From: Hyphomicrobiales bacterium
Lineage (GTDB): Bacteria; Pseudomonadota; Alphaproteobacteria; Rhizobiales; Devosiaceae
Length of the DNA stretch: 6,446 nt
Direction of reading: 5' to 3'
Assembly: GCA_015487985.1 (NCBI GenBank)
Contig: WFOP01000054.1
Coordinates: 1 to 6,446, forward strand
Shown here: in pieces, positions 1-5,387 of the stretch
Layout of the letters: every line of letters starts with the position of its first letter
Position numbering within the stretch: the first letter of the stretch is position 1
Program-made: the position numbers and the translations under genes
Notes under the pieces: model-generated
Seen by the model: the letters and a program-made list of their open reading frames with translations, nothing else
Told to the model about the DNA's origin: nothing
The model's database searches: none

Positions 1-229
1 CTACCCGTGGCCGCCCCCGCTTCAGATCGCCATTATTATCATCCCGCGCTACTTCCTCAATAAGCCCCGCCTCGAGCAATTCCGCTGATATTCCGGTGAC
101 CCTTGCTTGCGAAATTCCTGTGCGCTCAGCAATATCAATGCGCGCCACGCGCCCCATCTCCCGGATGCTTGAAAGTACGATTCCCCGGGATGATTTTCGC
201 ACGTCTTCTAATTGACCTGATTTATTCAT
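1..229 (-). CDS. ROK-family transcriptional repressor, N-terminal part (probable xylose operon regulator)
   Basis: Reading leftward from the ATG at 229, the frame stays open for 76 codons to the window edge, so only the DNA-binding part is present. Residues 15-60 form a MarR-like winged helix-turn-helix: a first helix around SSRGIVLSSIRE, then RIDIAERTGIS and QARVTGISAELLEAGLI as the helix-turn-helix, then a wing. The wing leads into RGRPRV at 71-76. A Gly-Arg-Pro linker after the wing is the hallmark of ROK repressors (NagC/Mlc/XylR type), where it precedes the sugar-binding ROK domain, which is not seen here. The gene diverges from xylFHG, so I infer that it represses that operon and is relieved by xylose or a related sugar. 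The start has only a weak Shine-Dalgarno (AAAGAG about 15 bases upstream). Family call is solid; the ligand is inferred from the neighbours. Confidence 0.85.
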   Translation of the reverse strand, partial: MNKSGQLEDVRKSSRGIVLSSIREMGRVARIDIAERTGISQARVTGISAELLEAGLIEEVARDDNNGDLKRGRPRV

Positions 230-300
230 AATCTGTAACTGTACTCTTTGACGTTGTTTCTGGCGGTTTTTGTGCAAAATCTATTTAATTTGACGAGTGA

Positions 301-331
301 ATTATATAGTGCTAACCAATGGTTAACACAA
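301..331 (-). promoter_or_regulatory. predicted promoter of the ROK repressor gene
   Basis: On the minus strand a perfect TATAAT lies at 306-301. A TTGTGT at 331-326 could be the -35 box, with a long 19-base spacer, or 18 if TGTGTT is used. The spacer contains the 13-bp palindrome at 313-325, the natural place for an autorepressing operator. Transcription would begin near 294, leaving a leader of about 65 bases before the ATG at 229. This is a by-eye prediction. Confidence 0.45.
313..325. promoter_or_regulatory. candidate ROK repressor operator (palindrome)
   Basis: TAACCA-A-TGGTTA is a perfect inverted repeat with 6-bp arms and a single central base. One further flanking pair matches (G311 with C327) after one mismatch. 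It sits in the divergent region between the ROK gene and xylF, inside the predicted spacer of the repressor promoter. ROK repressors bind as dimers to inverted repeats, so this is the best operator candidate. The assignment is inference from position and symmetry. Confidence 0.5.
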
Positions 332-332
332 G

Positions 333-352
333 GGCAACCTGCGGCAACCTGC
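333..352. repeat. perfect 10-bp tandem direct repeat upstream of the xylF promoter
   Basis: GGCAACCTGC occurs twice back to back (333-342 and 343-352) with no mismatch. The 10-base period would put both copies on roughly the same face of the helix. The repeat ends five bases before the predicted xylF -35 box, a position typical of an activator or co-regulator site. It could instead be a chance duplication. Confidence 0.6.
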
Positions 353-356
353 ACTT

Positions 357-386
357 TTGTCCTCGTAGTTGAAGGATCCTTATAAA
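357..386 (+). promoter_or_regulatory. predicted xylF promoter
   Basis: A -35-like TTGTCC at 357-362 and a -10-like TATAAA at 381-386 are separated by 18 bases. A 10-bp palindrome (AAGGATCCTT, 372-381) lies in the spacer and overlaps the first base of the -10. Transcription would start near 393, giving a leader of about 25 bases that contains the strong ribosome binding site at 405-411. An alternative TTGACG at 290 has no well-placed -10. Confidence 0.45.
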
Positions 387-404
387 GATACCTGATAAAC
401 CCCC

Positions 405-411
405 AAGGAGG
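405..411 (+). promoter_or_regulatory. strong ribosome binding site of xylF
   Basis: AAGGAGG is a full Shine-Dalgarno match placed six bases before the ATG at 418. It fixes the start codon and fits the high translation expected of a periplasmic binding protein. The two downstream transporter genes have visibly weaker sites. Confidence 0.85.
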
Positions 412-417
412 AACATT

Positions 418-1470
418 ATGAAGAAATTTGCAATCTTTTCCGCCGCGTTGGTCGCGGCCGGTATGATGAGTGCATCAATGTCCACACCTGCCTTTTCCGC
501 CAGTCATGGCATCACAGTCGGTGTGAGCTGGTCCAATTTTCAGGAGGAACGCTGGAAAACTGATGAAGCGGCCATCAAGGCTGCACTTGAAGCCGCCGGG
601 GCAACCTATATTTCAGCGGATGCACAAAGCTCATCGGCAAAACAGCTTTCAGACATTGAAAATCTGATTGCCTCAGGCGCTGATGCGTTGATTATTCTGG
701 CGCAGGATGCCTCTGCGGTTGGCCCGGCCGTAAATGCGGCGGCCGATGAGGGGATTCCTGTTATCGCCTATGACCGCCTGATCGAGGACAGCCGTGCGTT
801 TTATCTGACCTTCGACAATGTTGAAGTTGGTCGCATGCAGGCCCGCGCGGTATTGGCCGCTCAGCCCAACGGCAATTATGTAATGATCAAGGGTTCGCCA
901 ACCGATCCCAATGCCGATTTCCTTCGCGGTGGTCAGCAGGAAGTTCTTCAGGCCGCCATTGATGCCGGTGATATCACGATTGTTGCTGAAGCCTATACCG
1001 ATGGCTGGTTGCCAGCGAACGCACAGCGCAACATGGAGCAGATTTTAACAGCACAGGACAACAAGGTTGATGCTGTTGTGGCCTCCAATGATGGCACCGC
1101 AGGTGGCGTTGTTGCCGCCCTCACGGCGCAAGGCATGGAAGGTATTCCCGTGTCCGGGCAGGATGGTGACCATGGGGCACTTAACCGCGTTGCCCTTGGC
1201 ACTCAAACCGTTTCCGTGTGGAAAGATGCCCGCGCATTGGGCAAGGCCGCCGGTGAAATTGCCGTTAAGCTCGCCGCTGGTGAAGCGGCCGATCAGATCG
1301 CGGGTGCGGGCAAATGGACTTCGCCCGCCGGTACTGAAATGAATGCCATGTTCCTGGCACCGGTGCCCATCACCCAGGCAGAACTCGATGTCGTGATTGA
1401 TGCCGGCTGGATCACCAAGGAAGCGCTTTGTGCCGGTGTTGCCGCCGGTGCGGTTGCCGCCTGTAACTAA
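418..1470 (+). CDS. xylF: D-xylose ABC transporter, periplasmic substrate-binding protein
   Basis: This 350-residue protein captures a pentose, most likely D-xylose, in the periplasm and delivers it to the XylH/XylG membrane complex. Residues 1-28 form a Sec signal peptide (KK, hydrophobic stretch, then PAFSA with cleavage around 25-28). The rest is a type I periplasmic-binding fold. It matches the remembered E. coli XylF along its length: ERW near the first strand, AYDR at 117-120 in the hinge and ligand region, FDN and VG shortly after, DGWLP at 195-199, ASNDGTAGG from 222 and GQDGD at 247-251. Two cysteines near the C terminus (338 and 349) could form a disulphide; I recall similar tails in alphaproteobacterial XylF proteins. 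It is the first gene of the xylFHG operon and is followed by a terminator, so it is probably made in excess. Related pentose or hexose ligands (ribose, arabinose, ChvE type) fit less well. Confidence 0.93.
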   Translation: MKKFAIFSAALVAAGMMSASMSTPAFSASHGITVGVSWSNFQEERWKTDEAAIKAALEAAGATYISADAQSSSAKQLSDIENLIASGADALIILAQDASAVGPAVNAAADEGIPVIAYDRLIEDSRAFYLTFDNVEVGRMQARAVLAAQPNGNYVMIKGSPTDPNADFLRGGQQEVLQAAIDAGDITIVAEAYTDGWLPANAQRNMEQILTAQDNKVDAVVASNDGTAGGVVAALTAQGMEGIPVSGQDGDHGALNRVALGTQTVSVWKDARALGKAAGEIAVKLAAGEAADQIAGAGKWTSPAGTEMNAMFLAPVPITQAELDVVIDAGWITKEALCAGVAAGAVAACN

Positions 1471-1482
1471 GTAATCAATTCC

Positions 1483-1521
1483 TCCCCCCTTGCCTGAAAT
1501 TTGACGAGGGGGGATTTTTTT
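1483..1521 (+). terminator. intercistronic rho-independent terminator between xylF and xylH
   Basis: TCCCCCCT at 1483-1490 pairs perfectly with AGGGGGGA at 1507-1514. The stem is extendable by a G-U and a G-C pair and is followed by seven T residues (1515-1521). It lies 12 bases after the xylF stop and about 50 bases before xylH, in the operon sense. As no convincing promoter is seen before xylH, it probably acts as a leaky terminator, or as a 3' mRNA stabiliser, that sets a high binding protein to permease ratio. Confidence 0.85.
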
Positions 1522-1569
1522 GTTTTCTGGATAACAATTCAGATCGTATTCCCGCCGTTAGAGTGAGGC

Positions 1570-2877
1570 ATGTTTCAAAGCGGCGTTTTTGAAAAGAACC
1601 GGTATATTATGAAAAGCAAACTGGGAAAATTCATAACCAACCTTGGGATTGATGTTCGCCTGCTGGGCATGATTGGCGCCCTGATTGCACTGTGGGTGAT
1701 GTTTGATTTCCTGACCGGGGGGCGGTTCCTGACCCCAAGAAACCTGTTTAACCTTTCTGTGCAAACCGCTTCGGTGGCGGTGATGGCAACGGGCATGGTT
1801 TTTGTTATTGTAACGCGCCATATCGACTTGTCGGTGGGATCACTCTTGGGGTTTGTCGGCATGGTGATGGGCACGCTGCAATTGCACTATCTGCCTTCGC
1901 TTGTGGGGCCCGGGCACTGGTCCATCTGGATTATCACCGTGATGGCGGGGATCAGTATTGGGGCCATGGTAGGGGCATTTCAGGGCTGGATAATTGGATA
2001 TCTGACGGTCCCTGCCTTTATTGTTACGCTTGGTGGCCTGCTGGTTTGGCGCGGGGCGGCGTGGTGGGTGACCACCGGGCAAACGGTCTCCCCTCTTGAT
2101 GCAACTTTTAATCTGCTTGGGGGCGGGTCCGCCGGAACACTTGGCGCAACCCTGAGTTGGGCATTGGGGTTGGCGGCAACGCTGGCTGCAGTCGCCATAA
2201 TGCTGGCCAGCCGGGCAAAAAAAATCAAGCATGGTTTTGATGTAAAACCCAAATGGGCCGAGTTCACCATGGGGGGAATTGTGGTGGCGCTGATCCTTGG
2301 GTTTGTTTACCTGATGAATTCTTATCCCCTGCCCAGGCGCGCCGCAGAACGATATGCCCAGGCCAATGGTCTGGAGATACCCCCCGATGGCCTGTTTATT
2401 TCCCACGGCATTGCAATCCCGGTGGTTATTCTGCTTGTGGTTGCCGTTCTGATGAGCATAATCGCCAACCGTACCCGGTTTGGGCGCTACATTTTTGCCA
2501 CCGGCGGCAACCCGGATGCCGCTGACCTTTCCGGCATTAACACCCGCATGCTGACAGTAAAGGTTTTTGCCCTGATGGGGGCACTGACCGCCATTGCCGC
2601 TGTGATCGCGTCGGCCCGTTTGCAATCGGTGGGCAATGATCTGGGCACAATTGATGAATTGCGGGTGATCGCTGCCGCTGTCATCGGGGGGACGGCGCTC
2701 TCGGGCGGTTTTGGCACCATACAGGGGGCCGTGCTGGGGGCGGTGATTATGCAATCCCTGCAATCGGGCATGGCCATGGTGGGGGTGGATGCGCCTTTGC
2801 AGTCTATTGTTGTTGGAACAGTTTTGATTTTGGCGGTGTGGATAGATATCATCTATCGCAAACGGGCAGGGGTGTAG
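1570..2877 (+). CDS. xylH: D-xylose ABC transporter, permease
   Basis: The integral membrane subunit that moves the sugar across the inner membrane, in the BPD_transp_2 family (ribose/xylose/arabinose type). About ten hydrophobic helices can be seen between residues 31 and 427. Family motifs are RHIDLSVGS (83-91), PAFIVTLGGLLVWRG (148-162), the cytoplasmic coupling loop GGNPDAADLSGI (312-323) and GGTALSGGFGT (373-383). A poorly conserved insertion at about 215-280, including a charged soluble piece (RRAAERYAQANG), separates it from E. coli XylH; I recall this longer form in alphaproteobacteria. The start is uncertain. The ATG at 1570 has GAGTGAGG ending only one base before it, while the ATG at 1609 (422 residues) has a weak AAAAGAA ten bases upstream. 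I keep the longer form, which matches the N-terminal length I recall in relatives. xylG follows after three bases. Confidence 0.92.
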   Translation: MFQSGVFEKNRYIMKSKLGKFITNLGIDVRLLGMIGALIALWVMFDFLTGGRFLTPRNLFNLSVQTASVAVMATGMVFVIVTRHIDLSVGSLLGFVGMVMGTLQLHYLPSLVGPGHWSIWIITVMAGISIGAMVGAFQGWIIGYLTVPAFIVTLGGLLVWRGAAWWVTTGQTVSPLDATFNLLGGGSAGTLGATLSWALGLAATLAAVAIMLASRAKKIKHGFDVKPKWAEFTMGGIVVALILGFVYLMNSYPLPRRAAERYAQANGLEIPPDGLFISHGIAIPVVILLVVAVLMSIIANRTRFGRYIFATGGNPDAADLSGINTRMLTVKVFALMGALTAIAAVIASARLQSVGNDLGTIDELRVIAAAVIGGTALSGGFGTIQGAVLGAVIMQSLQSGMAMVGVDAPLQSIVVGTVLILAVWIDIIYRKRAGV

Positions 2878-2880
2878 AAT

Positions 2881-3642
2881 ATGAACAAACAGACCCCTCT
2901 GGTTGAGCTTAAGGATATCCACATTTCCTTTGGCGGCATCAAGGCCGTCGATCATGTAAGCGTGGAGCTGTATCCCGGTGAGGTCGCCGGTTTGCTGGGG
3001 CATAACGGGGCCGGAAAATCAACATTGATCAAGGTATTGTCCGGCGCTTACAAGGCCGATGGCGGCGAAATATTCATCAACGGCGAAAAAGCCACCATCA
3101 ACAATCCGCGCGACGCGCGTGCCTATAATATTGAAACCATTTATCAGACCCTGGCCCTGGCTGACAATCTGGATGCGGCATCAAATCTGTTTCTGGGTCG
3201 GGAGATCATGACCCCGTTTGGCATGGTGGATGATGATGCCATGGAAGCGGAAACCCGCAAAATCATGCAACGCCTAAATCCCAATTTCACGGCATTTTCT
3301 GCGCCCGTTTCCTCCCTTTCGGGCGGGCAGCGTCAATCGGTGGCCATTGCTCGCGCGGTTTATTTTAATGCGCGTATTCTCATAATGGACGAGCCAACGG
3401 CGGCGCTGGGGCCTCAGGAAACACAAATGGTGGCCGAACTCATCAATCAGCTCAAATCCGAAGGTATCGGCATTTTTCTGATCTCCCACGATATTCACGA
3501 TGTCATGGAATTGTGCGATCGGGTGAGTGTGATGAAAAACGGCAAACTGGTGGGCACGCAAAAGGTCGCCGATGTCACCGATGATGAAATTCTGGCGATG
3601 ATTATTTTGGGGAAAAATCCGAAAAAGAAAGCGCCGGCATAG
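2881..3642 (+). CDS. xylG: D-xylose ABC transporter, single-domain ATP-binding protein
   Basis: The ATPase subunit that powers xylose import, a peripheral protein on the cytoplasmic face of XylH. One complete nucleotide-binding domain is present: Walker A GHNGAGKS (40-47), Q-loop Gln89 in IYQTLAL, signature LSGGQ (146-150), Walker B ILIMDE (166-171), D-loop ALG, and switch His203 in ISHD. It is 253 residues long. E. coli XylG and RbsA are about twice this size with two fused domains, so this protein must work as a homodimer; the short type is known for alphaproteobacterial xylose/CUT2 systems. The tail KNPKKKAPA is lysine-rich. Its ATG lies three bases after the xylH stop, with AGGGG (2868-2872) eight bases upstream, so the two genes are likely translationally coupled. 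No clean terminator follows before the convergent tRNA-Pro gene. Confidence 0.92.
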   Translation: MNKQTPLVELKDIHISFGGIKAVDHVSVELYPGEVAGLLGHNGAGKSTLIKVLSGAYKADGGEIFINGEKATINNPRDARAYNIETIYQTLALADNLDAASNLFLGREIMTPFGMVDDDAMEAETRKIMQRLNPNFTAFSAPVSSLSGGQRQSVAIARAVYFNARILIMDEPTAALGPQETQMVAELINQLKSEGIGIFLISHDIHDVMELCDRVSVMKNGKLVGTQKVADVTDDEILAMIILGKNPKKKAPA

Positions 3643-3691
3643 GTCCTGTTCCCTGATTGCCGGATATGGTTCTTCCCGGGTTTTTGTCCAT

Positions 3692-3768
3692 TGGTCGGAG
3701 TAGCAGGATTTGAACCTGCGACCCCCACGTTCCGAACATGGTACGCTACCAGACTGCGCTATACTCCG
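3692..3768 (-). tRNA. tRNA-Pro, anticodon CGG
   Basis: The minus strand folds as a full cloverleaf of 77 bases. The acceptor CGGAGTA pairs with TACTCCG; the D arm is GCGC/GCGT with a TGGT loop. The anticodon stem CCATG/CGTGG has loop TTCGGAA, giving anticodon CGG. The T arm is GCAGG/CCTGC with TTCAAAT. Discriminator A and an encoded CCA close the 3' end. The C1-G72 pair and the A discriminator are typical of bacterial tRNA-Pro. It reads CCG codons. It converges on xylG, whose stop is 49 bases away. Confidence 0.95.
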
Positions 3769-3788
3769 TGAACCAATGAACTTCTTTA

Positions 3789-3817
3789 GATATAAGGGGA
3801 GGCGTGTTCTGGATCAA
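3789..3817 (-). promoter_or_regulatory. predicted tRNA-Pro promoter
   Basis: On the minus strand TTGATC (3817-3812) and TATATC (3794-3789) are separated by exactly 17 bases. Transcription would begin near 3782, giving a precursor leader of about 14 bases before the mature tRNA end at 3768. That leader includes the CCA-complementary segment described in the findings. Confidence 0.55.
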
Positions 3818-3867
3818 GCAATGAAATGTATAATATATGCCAGCGGATTATTGAGGCAAAAACAGTG

Positions 3868-3896
3868 TTGATTGCCCCGCCCAATCAGTGTAGGAA
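3868..3896 (+). promoter_or_regulatory. predicted tRNA-Gln promoter
   Basis: TTGATT at 3868-3873 and TAGGAA at 3891-3896 are separated by 17 bases and end 11 bases before the mature tRNA. The -10 is a poor match to consensus, so the call rests mainly on spacing and position. The tRNA-Pro and tRNA-Gln promoters point away from each other within the 139-base gap between the two tRNA genes. Confidence 0.4.
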
Positions 3897-3907
3897 CCCG
3901 TTTCAGT

Positions 3908-3982
3908 TGGGGCGTCGCCAAGTGGTAAGGCACTGGTTTTTGGTATCAGCATTCGCAGGTTCGATCCCTGCCGCCCCAGCCA
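3908..3982 (+). tRNA. tRNA-Gln, anticodon TTG
   Basis: A 75-base cloverleaf with acceptor TGGGGCG pairing with CGCCCCA. The D arm contains GCC and AAGTGGTAA. The anticodon stem CTGGT/ATCAG contains one G-T pair, and its loop TTTTGGT gives anticodon TTG. The T arm is GCAGG/CCTGC with TTCGATC. Discriminator G and an encoded CCA follow. The U1-A72 pair and G discriminator are features of bacterial tRNA-Gln recognised by its synthetase. It reads CAA, and CAG by wobble. Confidence 0.96.
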
Positions 3983-4063
3983 AATCTCATCCGCACGCCT
4001 TTTGCTGAATACCCTGTCTGACAGCACCCCTTTTCATTACATGAAGAAATTTTGTTTCCTTGG

Positions 4064-4069
4064 TTGACT
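4064..4069 (+). promoter_or_regulatory. -35 element of the GntR-ABC operon promoter
   Basis: TTGACT is a near-consensus -35 box. No good -10 is seen 16-18 bases downstream; the region there (around 4086-4092, TAGGTGT) falls within the inverted repeat at 4083-4106. The likely start is near 4098, giving a leader of roughly 20 bases before the ATG at 4118. A small inverted repeat, ACTTG-CGCCT-CAAGT (4067-4081), overlaps the -35 itself. Confidence 0.45.
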
Positions 4070-4082
4070 TGCGCCTCAAGTG

Positions 4083-4106
4083 TGTTAGGTGTGCATCACA
4101 CCAACA
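4083..4106. promoter_or_regulatory. candidate operator of the YtrA-type regulator (inverted repeat)
   Basis: GGTGTG (4088-4093) and CACACC (4097-4102) form a perfect 6-bp inverted repeat around CAT. The outer flanks TGTT (4083-4086) and AACA (4103-4106) also pair if A4087 is bulged out, making an almost continuous 10-bp dyad. It covers the expected -10 and start region of the operon, where a bound GntR dimer would block transcription. Autorepression through such a site is the rule for YtrA-type regulators; here it is inferred. Confidence 0.55.
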
Positions 4107-4117
4107 GAGTAATACAC

Positions 4118-4501
4118 ATGACAAAATGGAATGATACACAACCCATCTTTATTCAGATCCGGCAAAGGATCATTGATCTCATACTTGGTGGAGATGGAGA
4201 CACTCAAAAGCCGCTGCCATCGGTGCGTCAGATTTCATCTGAACTTGCGGTAAATCCGCTTACCGTAACTCGCTCCTATCAGTCATTGGTTGAATTGGGG
4301 GTTGTGGAGAAGCGAAGGGGACTTGGAATGTTTTTGACTGAAAATGCCAAAGAGGAATTGTTGCGCCATGAGCGTGACAAGTTTTTGACCACCGAATGGC
4401 CCCGAATAATCGCCCAGATACGCGCTTTGGACCTGGATGCTGAAGAATTGCTGGGATCAAAAACAAATAAGAAAAAGAGAGGCAGGTCCGATGCAAAATA
4501 G
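4118..4501 (+). CDS. GntR-family regulator, YtrA subfamily
   Basis: A 127-residue DNA-binding protein that probably represses its own operon. Residues 4-73 form a GntR winged helix: WNDTQPIFIQIRQRIIDLIL as the first helix, PLPSVRQISSELAVNPLTVTRSYQSLVELGVV as the helix-turn-helix (32-63), and EKRRGLGMFL as the wing. Only about 50 residues follow, too few for the FadR, HutC or MocR effector domains. This short form is diagnostic of the YtrA subfamily, which typically precedes ABC exporter genes, exactly as here. The frame is open upstream to an ATG at 4052, but that stretch spans the -35 box and the operator. The ATG at 4118 aligns with the usual family start and has AGAG eight bases upstream. 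The C terminus (KTNKKKRGRSDAK) is very basic. The stop overlaps the next gene by 11 bases. The inducer is unknown. Confidence 0.88.
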   Translation: MTKWNDTQPIFIQIRQRIIDLILGGDGDTQKPLPSVRQISSELAVNPLTVTRSYQSLVELGVVEKRRGLGMFLTENAKEELLRHERDKFLTTEWPRIIAQIRALDLDAEELLGSKTNKKKRGRSDAK

Positions 4502-5387
4502 CGAACCTTCAACCGAATTACCCATCGTTCAGGTGCGGGGACTAAGCAAGGGCTATGGTAAAACCAAAGTTCTGCATGGCATTGATTTCACTATTCCAGC
4601 CGGAAAAATTTATGGCCTGATCGGGCATAATGGTGCAGGTAAAACCACCGCCATCAACACGATTCTGGGGTTAACCAACTATGAAGGCGATGTGCGCGTG
4701 CTGGGACTGGAGCCATTTGCCAATCGCGCCGAGTTGATGCGTGATATCGCGTTTATTTCCGATGTTGCCAGCCTGCCGCGCTTTTTGAAAGTGAATCAGT
4801 TGCTGAACCTGATGGAGGGAATCCATCCCAACTTCGTTCGTCAAAATGCCGAACAAATGCTTGAAGATACCGATATTCGCGGAACGGTAAAAATCAAATC
4901 CCTTTCCAAGGGCATGCTGGCGCAGCTGCATTTGGCTGTCGTTATGGCAATTGATGCCAGGCTGCTGGTGCTGGATGAACCCACACTTGGCCTTGATATT
5001 ACATTTCGTAAAAAGTTCTATCGCCGGTTGGTTGAGGACTATATGAGCGAAAACCGTTCCATTCTCATTACAACCCATCAGGTGGATGAAATCGAATTTT
5101 TGTTGAGCGATTTGATATTCATTCGCGAGGGGGACGTGGTGCTGAATGCCAGCATGGATGATATCAGCCAGCGCTTTGTTCAGGTGCTTGTTTCAGCAGA
5201 GCAGGTGACCCAAGCCATGAATAAACAACCTATTTTTTCCACCAAGCAACTGGGTCAGAACATTATGATTTTTGATGGGTTGGACATGGAAACCGCAGAA
5301 AGCTTTGGCACCACCAGCACACCATCTGTAAGTGATCTGTTTGTGGCGCTTATGGAAAGAAAAGATGATTTACGGGGAACACAATAA
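4491..5387 (+). CDS. ABC exporter ATP-binding protein of the YtrA-linked type
   Basis: A 298-residue ATPase that should energise the neighbouring ABC-2 permease. Walker A is GHNGAGKTT (45-53), Walker B LLVLDE (158-163), the D-loop GLD (167-169) and the switch His196 (TTHQVDE). Two motifs depart from the norm: the signature is LSKGM (138-142) instead of LSGGQ, and the Q-loop region reads FISDVASLP (88-96) with no glutamine. Both deviations recur in ATPases linked to YtrA regulators (YtrB/BcrA-like), so this is a subfamily trait rather than decay. Residues 215-298 form a C-terminal extension of unknown role. The ATG at 4491 is chosen over one at 4437 because it follows GAGAGG (4477-4482) and overlaps the regulator stop by 11 bases, a usual coupled arrangement. 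The substrate is not evident. Confidence 0.9.
   Translation: MQNSEPSTELPIVQVRGLSKGYGKTKVLHGIDFTIPAGKIYGLIGHNGAGKTTAINTILGLTNYEGDVRVLGLEPFANRAELMRDIAFISDVASLPRFLKVNQLLNLMEGIHPNFVRQNAEQMLEDTDIRGTVKIKSLSKGMLAQLHLAVVMAIDARLLVLDEPTLGLDITFRKKFYRRLVEDYMSENRSILITTHQVDEIEFLLSDLIFIREGDVVLNASMDDISQRFVQVLVSAEQVTQAMNKQPIFSTKQLGQNIMIFDGLDMETAESFGTTSTPSVSDLFVALMERKDDLRGTQ

Noticed and set aside
290..310. TTGACG followed by TATAGT as a plus-strand xylF promoter
   Set aside because: The spacer is only nine bases, far too short for a sigma-70 type promoter. The pair at 357-386 is better spaced.
1529..1539. GGATAACAATT, identical to half of the lac operator
   Set aside because: No dyad partner is present, no LacI-type regulator is in the window, and the position after a terminator gives it no promoter to control. 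Treated as coincidence.
1840..3003. 387-codon minus-strand open frame opposite xylH
   Set aside because: It is the complement of xylH and the start of xylG. The translation is rich in His, Gln, Pro and Asn with no domain, as expected of an antisense shadow.
3634..3685. Possible terminator after xylG (CCGGCA/TGCCGG stem, later TTTTT run)
   Set aside because: The 6-bp stem has an 18-base loop, and the T-run lies 17 bases beyond it. The alternative CCGG/CCGG stem next to the T-run is only 4 bp. Too weak to call.
3704..3971. Shared GCAGGTTC-type sequence in both tRNAs as a possible attachment repeat
   Set aside because: The match is confined to the T arm, which is conserved in all tRNAs, and does not extend into flanking sequence.
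3826..4008. 60-codon plus-strand frame between the tRNAs and the GntR gene
   Set aside because: It runs straight through the whole tRNA-Gln gene, has no ribosome binding site and encodes nothing recognisable.
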